Source of the DNA: Cupriavidus metallidurans CH34
GTDB lineage: Bacteria; Pseudomonadota; Gammaproteobacteria; Burkholderiales; Burkholderiaceae
Direction of reading: 5' to 3'
Assembly (NCBI RefSeq): GCF_000196015.1
Contig: NC_007973.1
Location: 434,001 to 498,000, forward strand
DNA: 64,000 nucleotides
Shown here: positions 47,753-56,733 of the stretch, piece by piece
Numbering within the stretch: position 1 is the first letter of the stretch
Layout of the letters: each line of letters begins with the position of its first letter
Position numbers and translations under genes: made by a program
The notes under the pieces: model-generated
Seen by the model: the letters and a program-made list of their open reading frames with translations, nothing else
The model's database searches: none
What the model was told of the DNA's origin: nothing

Positions 47753-48130
47753 TCAGTGCGCGGCCTTCCAGGCCTTCACTTCGGCGTCGGTCATGACCCA
47801 GGCGGTCAGCAGCTGACCGTACAGGTCGAGCTTGTAGCGCACCGGGAATTTCTTGCCGGCCACGGTGACCGGATTCATCAGCAGCGTTTCCGTGCTGAAG
47901 ATGCGCAGGCCTGGCGCCAGGCCAAAGGCCTTGCCGTCGAGCTTGGCGCGCATCGGATCCGTATCGGTCGATCGCACGATTTCCATGCGGGCCATCATGG
48001 CATCCGCAGGGATCACGCGCACCGGCGCGCCGGGAATCGGCTGGGTTTCCTGCGCCATGGCGGGGGCCACGGACATCAGCAGCGTCGCGGCGCACGCGAC
48101 CAGCGACAGACGCGAAAACAGCATGGGCAT
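47753..48130 (-). CDS. Small secreted protein of unknown function
   Basis: A 125-residue protein with a signal peptide ending APAMAQ (about residue 26) and a compact mature domain with no cysteines. The mature part (ARMEIVRSTDTDPMRAKLDGKAFGLAPGLRIFST...) is beta-rich and I do not recognise its family. A GGAG site eight bases upstream supports ATG 48130 over ATG 48124. It lies 63 bp before miaB on the same strand. Confidence 0.78.
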   Translation of the reverse strand: MPMLFSRLSLVACAATLLMSVAPAMAQETQPIPGAPVRVIPADAMMARMEIVRSTDTDPMRAKLDGKAFGLAPGLRIFSTETLLMNPVTVAGKKFPVRYKLDLYGQLLTAWVMTDAEVKAWKAAH

Positions 48131-48295
48131 GAAGGCTCCGGCAAAAGTGGCGAGTGAGTGGAACTACAACGCCACCGGCGCCGGACGCGGTCACCGCGGT
48201 CCCGAAAACGGCCGGCATCGCGCTGGCAGGATAGGCCGCGATTCTACCCTTTTGTCCCCGGATCGGGGACGGTGGCCCGGCCCGGTGTGGCGTAT

Positions 48296-49978
48296 TCAGA
48301 ACAAGGAGGAGGCTTCCTGCAGCACCCGTTGCTTGGACACCGTGCCCATCAGTTCGCGGCTGGTGGTGTCGCGGACCAACGGAATCCGGTTGATGCCATG
48401 GACCGAGAAAATCTCCAGCGCGTCACGCAGGCGCGAATCCGGCGTCAGCGACGGAAAGCCGAGGTCGCCGAGGTCCAGCAGATTTGCCGAGGGTGCATCG
48501 CGTTGGGCGCGCTGGACGGCGTGGATCGAGATTGCCCCGATCAGCGCGCCGTCGGCATTGACCAGATAGAGGTAGCGCGTGCCGGTCTCGGCAAACTTGT
48601 CGGCGGCCTGGGCCACGCTGGCGCCGGGGTCGATGACTGTGTCGGTCGGGTCGCACAGGCCCGCCAGCTGGAGCCTGCGGGCGCGCTCGGCGGCCGCGGA
48701 AGCCTGCTCGCGCTCCACCACCACGCTGTAGAGCGACAGGGTTTGGCAGCGCGACGCCGTGTAGTAGGCCGCCACGGCGCCGATCATCGACGGCAGCAGC
48801 AGCGCCGGGGCCAGCGTCATCTCGAATACCATCAGCACCGACATTAGCGGCGCCTGGCTGGTAGCCGCCAGGAACGCGGTCATGCCGACCAGCGGCAGCA
48901 CCGGGGCCATGCCGCCACCGGGCACGAGCATCGCCAGCAACTGGCCAAGGGCCGCGCCGACGAACAGCGATGGCGTGAAGACGCCACCCACCGCCCCCGA
49001 ACCGATGCTGGCCACGGTGGCCACGAGCTTCGCCACCAGCACACCCCAGACAGGCACCGACAGCGGATGGCCCTGGAGGATCGTCTGGATCGTGAAGTAG
49101 CCGTTGCCGACCACCTCCGGCACCACGATCGCCAGCAGCCCGACCAGTGCGCCGCCGAGCGCCAGACGGGCGACCGGGCCACCGGGCACGTGACGGAAGC
49201 CGTTGCGTGCAATCGTGGTGGCGCGCATGAACAGGGCACCGGCCGCGCCGGCCAGCACGCCGAGCAAGACCGCTGCCATCAGCATCTGCGGGCGCAGGTC
49301 GGGTTCGATATGGAGGCCGGGATAGAGCGGTTGCAGGCCGCCATGCCACTGGCTGACCATCGCGCCCGCCACAGAGGCCAGGAACAGCGGCATCAGCCGC
49401 TGCACGGCCAGTGCGCCGAACACGACTTCGGCGACGAAGACGGCGGCCGAAAGCGGCGTGTGATAGACCGAGGCCAGGCCGGCTGCCGCGCCGCAGGCGG
49501 TCAGCATCCGGCGCATATTGGTGTCGCCCGAGGTGTGGTCGGCACGCGCCGACGGGAACAGCGAGCCGCATAGCGCCGCAAGCTGGATCATCGCGCCTTC
49601 CTTGCCGACCGAACTGCCGGAGATGATTGAGCAGAACGACGACAACGAGCGCAGCAGCGTGATCTTCAGCGGCAGCTGCCCCGTGCCGCGAGACACCGCG
49701 TCCATGTAATCGGCCGGGCCGGGCTCGGCGGCAGCCAGGCGGTTGGCCAGCACGAGCAACCCGCCGGCCAGCGCGCCGCCAAGTGCGGGGATCACCACGC
49801 GCCAGGCGACGGCGAGCCCGGCGAACACCATGACGATGTCCGCCTCGGTGCCGAACATGACCAGCCCGCTCGATTCGAGCGCGGCCTTGAACAGCGTCGT
49901 GACGATGCCGGCCAGGATCCCCACGGGGATGGCCGCGAAAAGCGTGACTTCTTGATCTTCGAGAAAACGGAGCCGCAT
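48296..49978 (-). CDS. ClC-family chloride channel / transporter with CBS pair
   Basis: A 560-residue protein. The ClC pore domain covers about residues 15-420. The selectivity motif includes SGSSVGKEGAMIQ with the gating glutamate at 127, so it is likely a proton-coupled antiporter rather than a pure channel. Two CBS domains follow (about 430-555; TDTVIDPGASVAQAADKF), unlike E. coli ClcA, which lacks them. The start at 49978 gives the family N-terminus. CBS domains may sense adenine nucleotides. Confidence 0.92.
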   Translation of the reverse strand: MRLRFLEDQEVTLFAAIPVGILAGIVTTLFKAALESSGLVMFGTEADIVMVFAGLAVAWRVVIPALGGALAGGLLVLANRLAAAEPGPADYMDAVSRGTGQLPLKITLLRSLSSFCSIISGSSVGKEGAMIQLAALCGSLFPSARADHTSGDTNMRRMLTACGAAAGLASVYHTPLSAAVFVAEVVFGALAVQRLMPLFLASVAGAMVSQWHGGLQPLYPGLHIEPDLRPQMLMAAVLLGVLAGAAGALFMRATTIARNGFRHVPGGPVARLALGGALVGLLAIVVPEVVGNGYFTIQTILQGHPLSVPVWGVLVAKLVATVASIGSGAVGGVFTPSLFVGAALGQLLAMLVPGGGMAPVLPLVGMTAFLAATSQAPLMSVLMVFEMTLAPALLLPSMIGAVAAYYTASRCQTLSLYSVVVEREQASAAAERARRLQLAGLCDPTDTVIDPGASVAQAADKFAETGTRYLYLVNADGALIGAISIHAVQRAQRDAPSANLLDLGDLGFPSLTPDSRLRDALEIFSVHGINRIPLVRDTTSRELMGTVSKQRVLQEASSLF

Positions 49979-50129
49979 GGCGATGAGCGGTGACGTGGGG
50001 CGCCGGGCCGGGTGGCCGCAATGATAGCGCAGCGCCACCTCGTTATCGTATCGCTCCGGGCCTCTCGCCAGACTGGTACACTACGGCCCTTTCCTGATCG
50101 GAGACGGGGGCAATCGACCTGTCCCACCG

Positions 50130-50154
50130 AACCTGACCCTCAGGTTACGGTTTT
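50130..50154 (+). promoter_or_regulatory. Hairpin in the rhlE leader
   Basis: AACCTGA (50130-50136) pairs with TCAGGTT (50140-50146) around CCC and is followed by ACGGTTTT, a weak attenuator-like structure. Confidence 0.4.
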
Positions 50155-50217
50155 CTACCCGAGCCGCTCCACGATTGGCGCACTTTCTTGCGCGACGGGC
50201 GGCCGAAGCGTCATTTC

Positions 50218-51840
50218 ATGTCTTTTTCCGAACTCGGCTTGTCCGACAAGCTGGTGCGTGCCGTGGCCGAACAGGGCTACACCACGCCGACCCCGATTCA
50301 GGCGCAAGCCATTCCCGCAATTCTCAAAGGTGGCGATCTTCTTGCCGGTGCGCAAACCGGCACCGGCAAGACGGCAGGTTTCACGCTGCCGATGCTGCAA
50401 TTGCTCTCCGAAACCGCCGCGCGCGCCAATGGCGGCAATGCGCCCCGCGGCGCGCGCCCGAACGTGCGTGCGCTGGTGCTGACGCCCACGCGTGAACTGG
50501 CCGCGCAGGTCGAAGAGAGCGTGCGCAACTATGGCAAGTATCTGAAGCTGCGTTCGATGGTGATGTTCGGCGGCGTCGGCATCAATCCGCAGATCGAGGC
50601 GCTCAGGCGCGGTGTCGATATCGTGGTGGCCACGCCTGGCCGTCTGCTGGACCACGTGGCGCAGCGCACGATCGACCTCTCGCACGTTGAACTGCTGGTG
50701 CTCGATGAAGCCGACCGCATGCTCGACATGGGCTTCATCCACGATATCCGCAAGGTCCTGAACGTTCTGCCGCCCAAGCGCCAGAATCTACTTTTCTCGG
50801 CCACGTTCTCGGACGATATCCGCGCGCTGGCCGATCGCCTGCTGGACAACCCGGCGTCGATCGAAGTGGCACGCCGCAATACCACGGCGGAAACCGTGGC
50901 GCAGCGCGTGTTCCCGGTCGACCGGGAACGCAAGCGCGAACTGCTGGCCCATCTGGTGCGCCAGCACGACTGGCATCAGGTGCTGGTGTTCACGCGCACC
51001 AAGCATGGCGCCAACCGGCTGGCCGAACAATTGACCAAGGACGGCCTCTCAGCGCTGGCGATCCACGGCAACAAGAGCCAGTCGGCCCGCACGCGCGCGC
51101 TGACCGAGTTCAAGGCCGGCACGCTGCGCCTGCTGGTGGCCACCGACATCGCCGCACGTGGCATCGACATCGACCAGCTCCCGCACGTGGTCAACTTCGA
51201 TCTGCCCAACGTGCCCGAGGACTACGTGCACCGTATCGGCCGTACTGGCCGTGCCGGCGCCGAAGGCGAGGCGATCTCGCTGGTTTGCGTGGACGAACAT
51301 GGCCTGTTGCGCGATATCGAGCGCCTGATCAAGCGCCAGATCGAGCAGGTGCTGCTGCCCGGTTTCGAAGTCGATCCGAGCATCAAGGCCGAGCCGATCC
51401 AGAAGGGCCGGCAGCAGCAGCGTGGCGGTCAGCCGCGCGGCAACGGCCAGGGGAATGCCGGCAACGGTGGCGAGCGCCGCCAGCCGCGCGCCGCGCAAGG
51501 CGAGCGTCAGGAAGCGCCGCGCCAACCGCGTCCGGCACAGCCGGCGCGTGGCGAGGCCCGTAACGGCAACGCCGGAGGCAGTGGTAATGCGCCGCGTACC
51601 GGGCAGGGAGGTGGGCGCGGCAACGGCCACGCCAATAGCACCGCCAAGGGCACGGCCAAGGGCACGGCCAAGGGCAATGCGCAGGGCAATGCGCAGGGCA
51701 ATGCGAACGCCAGGGGTGCGAACCCGCGTCCGCAGCAAGCGCGTCCGGCTCAGGACAACACTGCCGCGCCGCCCGCTCGCAATCGTCGGCCGGCCCCGCA
51801 GGCGGCCCTGCTCGGCGGTGGCCGCAAGCCCGCCCACTGA
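50218..51840 (+). CDS. rhlE: DEAD-box RNA helicase RhlE
   Basis: A 540-residue ATP-dependent RNA helicase. Q motif near [19 protein letters not shown]; Walker A AQTGTGKT (residues 45-52); DEAD at 163-166; SAT in [10 protein letters not shown]; and motif [12 protein letters not shown]. From about residue 391 the tail is low-complexity and basic (Gly, Asn, Arg, Gln, Ala), rich in short repeats, likely an RNA-binding disordered tail. The start at 50218 is chosen by family; an upstream ATG at 50188 adds 10 residues. It overlaps no neighbour. Confidence 0.95.
   Translation: MSFSELGLSDKLVRAVAEQGYTTPTPIQAQAIPAILKGGDLLAGAQTGTGKTAGFTLPMLQLLSETAARANGGNAPRGARPNVRALVLTPTRELAAQVEESVRNYGKYLKLRSMVMFGGVGINPQIEALRRGVDIVVATPGRLLDHVAQRTIDLSHVELLVLDEADRMLDMGFIHDIRKVLNVLPPKRQNLLFSATFSDDIRALADRLLDNPASIEVARRNTTAETVAQRVFPVDRERKRELLAHLVRQHDWHQVLVFTRTKHGANRLAEQLTKDGLSALAIHGNKSQSARTRALTEFKAGTLRLLVATDIAARGIDIDQLPHVVNFDLPNVPEDYVHRIGRTGRAGAEGEAISLVCVDEHGLLRDIERLIKRQIEQVLLPGFEVDPSIKAEPIQKGRQQQRGGQPRGNGQGNAGNGGERRQPRAAQGERQEAPRQPRPAQPARGEARNGNAGGSGNAPRTGQGGGRGNGHANSTAKGTAKGTAKGNAQGNAQGNANARGANPRPQQARPAQDNTAAPPARNRRPAPQAALLGGGRKPAH
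51640..51711. repeat. 12-bp tandem repeat in the rhlE tail
   Basis: Six units: ACCGCCAAGGGC, two ACGGCCAAGGGC, two AATGCGCAGGGC and AATGCGAACGCC, coding for [24 protein letters not shown]. In frame, so copy-number change would lengthen the tail without a frameshift. Confidence 0.85.
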
Positions 51841-51851
51841 TCGCATCCGTC

Positions 51852-52898
51852 ATGAGCGAGCCGGATCGTCCCTCGTCGACCGATGAAGTCCCCTACGCGG
51901 GACTGACCCCCGAGTGCATCCTCGATGCGCTCGAGGCGGCGGGGTTCTATCCGGATGGGCGCTTGCTGGCGCTCAACAGCTACGAGAACCGCGTCTGGCA
52001 GGTGGGCATCGAGGATGCCGCGCCGGTCGTCGCCAAGTTTTATCGGCCGGGCCGCTGGACCGATGCGGCGATCCTTGAGGAACATGCATTCGTGCAGCAG
52101 CTGGCCGGTGCGGAAGTGCCTGCTGTGCCGGCCCTGGCGGCCAATAGCGGCGACCAGTCCGGCACCACGCTGTTCACACACGAGGGCTTCCGCTTCGCGG
52201 TGTTTCCACGTTGCGGGGGCCGCGAACCCGCGCTCGACAAGGCCGAAACCCGCACCTGGCTCGGGCGCTTCATCGGCCGTATTCACGCCATCGGCGCCAC
52301 CGCGCCATACCAGGCGCGGCCCGCGCTGGATATCGATACTTTCGGCATTGCATCGCGCGACTATCTGCTCGCGCACGATTGCATTCCCGCCGACCTGCTG
52401 GCGCCCTGGCGTGCGGCGGCGGACCTCGCGCTGGACGGTGTGCGCCGCAGCTACGAGCGTGCCGGAGAGGTTCGCCTGTTGCGTCTGCATGGGGATTGCC
52501 ATCGCGGCAATGTGTTGTGGATCGACGAAGAGGATGCACGCGGCCGGGGCACACCCGGGCCGCACTTCGTTGATTTCGATGACAGCCGCATGGGACCGGC
52601 CGTGCAGGATCTGTGGATGCTGCTGGAGGGAGACCGCGTGGCGATGCAGGACCAGTTGGCCGACATCGTGGCGGGTTACGAGGACTTCGCGGAATTCGAT
52701 GCGAGGGAGCTCTGGCTGGTCGAGGCACTTCGCACGCTGCGCCTGTTGCACTACAGCGCGTGGCTGGCCAGCCGATGGCGCGATCCCGCCTTTCCGGCCG
52801 CGTTTCCGTGGTTCGGCACGGCGCGTTACTGGCAGGATCGCATTCTGGAGTTGCGCGAACAGATCGCGCTCATGGACGAGGCGCCGCTCTGGGCCTGA
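51852..52898 (+). CDS. srkA: Stress response serine/threonine kinase (SrkA/RdoA-like)
   Basis: A 348-residue protein kinase of the APH fold. The catalytic loop is RLHGDCHRGNVLWID, and the metal-binding motif is HFVDFDDSRMGPAVQD. E. coli SrkA counters MazF-linked death and envelope stress. An early motif, LNSYENRVWQVGIED, matches YihE. It follows rhlE by 11 bp. Confidence 0.9.
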   Translation: MSEPDRPSSTDEVPYAGLTPECILDALEAAGFYPDGRLLALNSYENRVWQVGIEDAAPVVAKFYRPGRWTDAAILEEHAFVQQLAGAEVPAVPALAANSGDQSGTTLFTHEGFRFAVFPRCGGREPALDKAETRTWLGRFIGRIHAIGATAPYQARPALDIDTFGIASRDYLLAHDCIPADLLAPWRAAADLALDGVRRSYERAGEVRLLRLHGDCHRGNVLWIDEEDARGRGTPGPHFVDFDDSRMGPAVQDLWMLLEGDRVAMQDQLADIVAGYEDFAEFDARELWLVEALRTLRLLHYSAWLASRWRDPAFPAAFPWFGTARYWQDRILELREQIALMDEAPLWA

Positions 52899-52952
52899 CA
52901 TCAGCCCGAAGCCGCGCCGTCATGGAACAGCTTGGCCCGAACGGGCCGGCCT

Positions 52953-53387
52953 TCAGCTTTTTTCCGGCTTGACCATGATTACCGGGCATCCGGCGTGCGC
53001 CAGCACGCGGCCCGCGACCGAACCAATCACCGCATCAAGGAACGAGCCACGTCCGTGGGTACCCATGACGATGGCGCCCGCATCGACCGACTTCGCGTAG
53101 GCCACGATCTTCTCCGGCGGGAATCCGTGCAGCGCGTGCTGCTCGAACGGTACCTTGGCCGCTGACAGGATTTCGCAGACCGATGCCATCGCCTTGCCGC
53201 TTTCTTCCTGGTGCCAGGCGTCGATGGTTTCCTTGCTGACGAATGCGCGTACCTGCCCGGTTACGTCGGGCGTGATATGGATGACGTGGACGGTGAAGCC
53301 GGTCTGCAGCAGTTTGCCGTCGGCAAGGAAGCGCGCTGCCGCGTCGCTGAAAGCGGAACCGTCGGTGGCAAGAACGATTTGGGGCAT
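52953..53387 (-). CDS. Universal stress protein UspA family
   Basis: A 144-residue UspA domain: MPQIVLATDGSAFSDAAARFLAD at the N-terminus and AIVMGTHGRGSFLDAVIGSVAGRVLAHAGCPVIMVKP, whose G-x2-G-x9-G-S/T motif is that of ATP-binding USPs. The start at 53387 is preferred by family; a longer reading to 53420 is unlikely. It is divergent from the NarL-type regulator gene, 330 bp away. Confidence 0.92.
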   Translation of the reverse strand: MPQIVLATDGSAFSDAAARFLADGKLLQTGFTVHVIHITPDVTGQVRAFVSKETIDAWHQEESGKAMASVCEILSAAKVPFEQHALHGFPPEKIVAYAKSVDAGAIVMGTHGRGSFLDAVIGSVAGRVLAHAGCPVIMVKPEKS

Positions 53388-53716
53388 GTTTGGATCTCCT
53401 GAATTGAAGGGGGGCTGCAACTGCTAGCTTCCATCATGGCACGTGCCTGATGCGACACCTCTAACTTAGGTCAATTCCCGTTAAATTTTTTAAAGATTTC
53501 ATGATTGTCATCTGCACTGGGAGCCTCTGCGGCCACAGATCTCCGGTGTCTGGTGTCGCGCGGAATTGGTGCAATCCGACGGAAACAAGTCTGCAACATC
53601 CGAAATGTCCGCATGATGGCCTGGAAGTTTCGAAGTGCATCGCTGGCGCCTTCCACATCCGGCGCATGACCGGACGACCTATGCTCTCCGCACGTTCGTT
53701 TCATCGGAGGAATCGT
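53388..53716. other. Divergent spacer with AT-rich stretch
   Basis: No gene is seen. AT-rich between about 53463 and 53510 (TTAAATTTTTTAAAG). It probably holds both promoters; a half-site GTCAA at 53470 is too weak for a claim of an FNR/Anr site. Confidence 0.4.
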
Positions 53717-54340
53717 ATGTCCAATGCGCTAGTAATCGACAATCATCCTGGTGTACGCGCGGCGGCCTCCGCCGCGCTGATGGAAAGCATGGGCTTCGAG
53801 GAAGTCCGCCTGGCCACAACTGCCACTGAAGCCTTGGAGGAACTGCGCACAAGACAGCGCCCCGACCTGGTAATGGTGGACCTGGATCTCGGCGATCTTC
53901 CGGGCGATGCCGTGGTGGAGGAGGTGGTGTCCCATCACCCGGCAACGCGCGTGCTGGTGCTGTCAGCCGCATCCGGCGCTGCCGAACGCGCGTTGCTCAG
54001 CGGCGCGCACGGGTATGTCGACAAGGGCAACGGCATCGGCGGTATCGAGCATGCCGTGCGCGCGGTCATGAGTGGCTATGCTGCATTTCCGCTGGCCCTG
54101 CTTACGACGATTCGCCGCGCGGCCAATGCGCCGGCCGATCCGATCTTGGTCTTGAGCCGACGCGAGCTGACCGTCATGCGCTTCCTCGCGGCCGGGCATT
54201 CCAATAAGGCGATCTCCGTGGTGCTCGGTATCAGCAACAAGACCGTGAGCTCGCACAAGGCCAGCATCATGACCAAGCTGGGGTTCCGTTCCCTGATCGA
54301 TCTGGCCGAGTTTGCGCGGCGGCATCATCTGGCCTGCTGA
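53717..54340 (+). CDS. NarL/FixJ-type response regulator (orphan)
   Basis: A 207-residue protein: receiver domain (about 1-120) with phospho-acceptor Asp55 (VMVDLDLGDLPG), an acidic pocket Asp8-Asn9 (LVIDNHPGVR), and Lys in GYVDKGNG; a LuxR-type HTH at about 145-200 (LSRRELTVMRFLAAGHSNKAI, only part quoted). GGAGG six bases upstream supports ATG 53717. Similar to BvgA/EvgA/FimZ regulators. No kinase gene is adjacent, so its signal is unknown. Confidence 0.88.
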   Translation: MSNALVIDNHPGVRAAASAALMESMGFEEVRLATTATEALEELRTRQRPDLVMVDLDLGDLPGDAVVEEVVSHHPATRVLVLSAASGAAERALLSGAHGYVDKGNGIGGIEHAVRAVMSGYAAFPLALLTTIRRAANAPADPILVLSRRELTVMRFLAAGHSNKAISVVLGISNKTVSSHKASIMTKLGFRSLIDLAEFARRHHLAC

Positions 54341-54467
54341 CGGGCGCCTGGGCGGTCGCGCGATCGGGTGGGCGTGCAGCGCCGGCCTCGGCTTATCCGG
54401 CATAATCCCAGCGATTCGCCGCCGCTGCAGCGGCGGCACCACACTGGACTGGGACTGGAATAGGCAC

Positions 54468-56126
54468 ATGAAGGCGCGCAAGGCGGGGAGGTCAGACAAC
54501 GCTCGCGAGGCAACCGGCAACGACGCGGAAATGGGCGAGGGCTGTCCGCTGCACTGGTTCGATGCGGACCTTGGCGCGTTCGACGACCTGGAGCGGCGCG
54601 TTGCCGAGCATCCCGCGGACTTCTTTGCCGGCCAGGACTTCGATCCGGTTGGTGCCTGCGCGACGCGCGAGGCGTCCTTTGCCTCGGTCCAGATACCGGA
54701 AGATCCGACCGCGCCGCAGCAACACGCGGATCATCTGCTCAACGATGTGTTCCGGCATGTGATGCCCGTGGCGTCGCCAACGTTCGTCGGTCACATGACG
54801 TCGTCGCTGCCATCGTTCATGCCGTCGCTGGCCAAGATCGTGGCGGCGCTGAACCAGAACGTGGTCAAGCTTGAAACGTCGGGTGCATTGACGGGACTGG
54901 AGCGTCAGGTAATCGGGATGCTGCATCACCTGGTCTTTGCGCGGGACGACGCGTTCTACGCGCAATGGCTGCACAATGCCGAGCATTCTCTCGGAGCATT
55001 CTGCTCGGGCGGCACCACGGCCAATCTCACCGCGCTCTGGGCCAGCCGCAACAACACGCTGCGCGCGCGCGACGGCTTCGCGGGCATCAACCAGGCGGGG
55101 CTGGTAGCGGCGTTGCGGCACTACGGATACGCAGGGCTGGCGATCGTCGTGTCGGAGCGCGGCCATTATTCGCTGCGAAAGGCGGCGGATATCCTCGGTA
55201 TCGGCCGCGAGAATCTGGTGCCGGTAGGCGTCGATGAAGACGGGCGGATGCGCGTCGACCTGTTGCGCGACACATTACGCGATCTTCAACAACGCAACAT
55301 CCGGACAGTGGCGATTGTCGGTATCGCTGGCACCACTGAGACTGGTGCGGTGGACCCGCTCGATGCCATTGCCGATGTGGCGCAGGAGATCGGCTGCCAC
55401 TTTCATGTGGACGCCGCGTGGGGGGGTGCCACACTGCTCTCCGCACGCGAGCGCGCGCGCTTTGCCGGGATCGAGCGCGCGGATTCGGTCGTCATCGACG
55501 CGCACAAGCAGTTCTATGTGCCGATGGGCGCCGGCATGGTGTTGTTCCGCGATCCGGCGTGGACGCAGGACATCATCCAGCACGCAAACTACATCGTGCG
55601 GAAGGGCTCGGTGGACCTGGGGCGCCATACGCTCGAAGGGTCCCGCGGTTCGGCGGCCGTCATGCTCTATGCGAACCTGCACCTGCTTGGCCGCAAGGGG
55701 CTGGCGAAGCTGATCGATACGGGCATCGACAACGCGAAGTACTTCGCGTCGTTGATCGAACAGCAGCCCGACTTCGAACTGGACAGCCGGCCGCAGCTTT
55801 GCATCCTCACCTATCGCTACGTGCCGGCGCCGGTGCGAGCGGCGTTGCTTTCGGCCTCGCCCGAACAGCGCGAACAACTGCTCGAGGCGCTCGACGCGCT
55901 GACCATCAACATCCAGGAAATGCAGCGCGACGCAGGCCGCTCGTTCGTGTCGCGGACGCAGTTGACGTCCTCCCAGTGGGGCGGGCGTCCGATCGCGGTG
56001 TTTCGTGTGGTGCTGGCGAATCCCGATACGACGCACGAGATCCTGCAGAGCCTTCTGGAAGAGCAGCGTGGGCTGGCAAAACAGAGTCCGATGCTGCCTG
56101 CGTTGATGGCGATGGTTGGCGGTTAA
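54468..56126 (+). CDS. panP: PLP-dependent decarboxylase (PanP-like)
   Basis: A 552-residue group II decarboxylase. The PLP lysine is Lys347 in DAHKQFYVPMGAG; CSGGTTANLTALWASRN binds the cofactor phosphate and VDAAWGGATLL contains the aspartate pairing with the pyridine nitrogen. It is related to PanP, which supplies beta-alanine in some gamma-proteobacteria, and to glutamate decarboxylases. Start 54468 is preferred; a longer in-frame start at 54312 overlaps the regulator gene. Function as an aspartate or glutamate decarboxylase is inferred only. Confidence 0.82.
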   Translation: MKARKAGRSDNAREATGNDAEMGEGCPLHWFDADLGAFDDLERRVAEHPADFFAGQDFDPVGACATREASFASVQIPEDPTAPQQHADHLLNDVFRHVMPVASPTFVGHMTSSLPSFMPSLAKIVAALNQNVVKLETSGALTGLERQVIGMLHHLVFARDDAFYAQWLHNAEHSLGAFCSGGTTANLTALWASRNNTLRARDGFAGINQAGLVAALRHYGYAGLAIVVSERGHYSLRKAADILGIGRENLVPVGVDEDGRMRVDLLRDTLRDLQQRNIRTVAIVGIAGTTETGAVDPLDAIADVAQEIGCHFHVDAAWGGATLLSARERARFAGIERADSVVIDAHKQFYVPMGAGMVLFRDPAWTQDIIQHANYIVRKGSVDLGRHTLEGSRGSAAVMLYANLHLLGRKGLAKLIDTGIDNAKYFASLIEQQPDFELDSRPQLCILTYRYVPAPVRAALLSASPEQREQLLEALDALTINIQEMQRDAGRSFVSRTQLTSSQWGGRPIAVFRVVLANPDTTHEILQSLLEEQRGLAKQSPMLPALMAMVGG

Positions 56127-56295
56127 GAGGCGCGATCAACATGATTCTGGCGTCGTTGCGCAGCCTTGCCGTGCCACTTGTACTGTCTGCGGCCGCGCGT
56201 CTAGCCAGAACCGTTTCGCTTCATTTTGATAGCGCCTCCAAGGGAGTTCCGCCGTAGCCTGTGGCGGATGGGCGGCCGCCTTGCTGGTAATTCTC
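56127..56295. other. Spacer after panP
   Basis: A short frame from 56141 (MILASLRSLAVPLVL...) of 38 codons has no family likeness and is not called. The stretch grades into the ATPase relic below. Confidence 0.4.
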
Positions 56296-56418
56296 GTGGC
56301 CACCTGCTTGGCCTGACTGCCGCTGGTCAAGGGCGACCCGCGTGGCATTGCCCGCGCCCGCAAGTTGCCCAAGGCCACGATCCGGAACATGAAGCAGAAC
56401 CTCGGCTTCGCCTTCGTC
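56296..56418 (+). pseudogene. Relic of a P1B-type heavy-metal ATPase
   Basis: Translation in one frame reads [29 protein letters not shown]... and then [15 protein letters not shown]. It aligns with the CopA-type C-terminus (VAMESAGVTLVKGDLRGI and TMRNIRQNLFFAFVYN), including a single in-frame stop where the family has Gly. Upstream (GDGxND) and downstream (final helices) parts are absent. So it is a fragment of a copper or heavy-metal pump, probably left by deletion. Confidence 0.75.
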
Positions 56419-56445
56419 CGCCGCCCCGTTCCAACGAGCCAAAAC

Positions 56446-56482
56446 AAAAAGCCGCAATCCCGTGAAGGATTGCGGCTTTTCA
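56446..56482. terminator. Hairpin terminator between ATPase relic and tRNA
   Basis: AAAAGCCGCAATCC pairs with GGATTGCGGCTTTT around CGTGAA; flanked by A-run and T-run, it can work in both directions. On the minus strand it closes tRNA-Met. Confidence 0.92.
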
Positions 56483-56488
56483 AATAGA

Positions 56489-56565
<77 letters not shown>

Positions 56566-56643
56566 AACGAAGACCGCAATTATACCTGTGCCTTTTAGGC
56601 TGTCAACACCTTTGTGACAACTTTCTGCAAGCCTCGGTGGCTG

Positions 56644-56676
56644 CCAAAAAAAACGGCAGGCGCAAGGCCTGCCTGG
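56644..56676 (-). terminator. Terminator of the MHS transporter gene
   Basis: GGCAGGC pairs with GCCTGCC around a short loop; on the minus strand the stem leads into eight Ts. Confidence 0.88.
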
Positions 56677-56733
56677 GAAGCGGAGACCAGCCTGCCGGCT
56701 GGCCATCCTGAGCGAAGGTTCACCGACTGGCGA

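Noticed and set aside
53463..53480. Possible FNR/Anr box before the universal stress gene (GTCAA half-site).
   Set aside because: Only one half-site fits the TTGAY-N4-RTCAA consensus; the other half mismatches at several positions.
54312..54467. Longer start for the PanP-like protein at 54312.
   Set aside because: The added 52 residues overlap the regulator gene and are not conserved; ATG 54468 gives the expected length.
56221..56457. Minus-strand frame of 78 codons opposite the ATPase relic.
   Set aside because: Composition is typical of an antisense shadow; the plus strand gives a recognisable ATPase segment.
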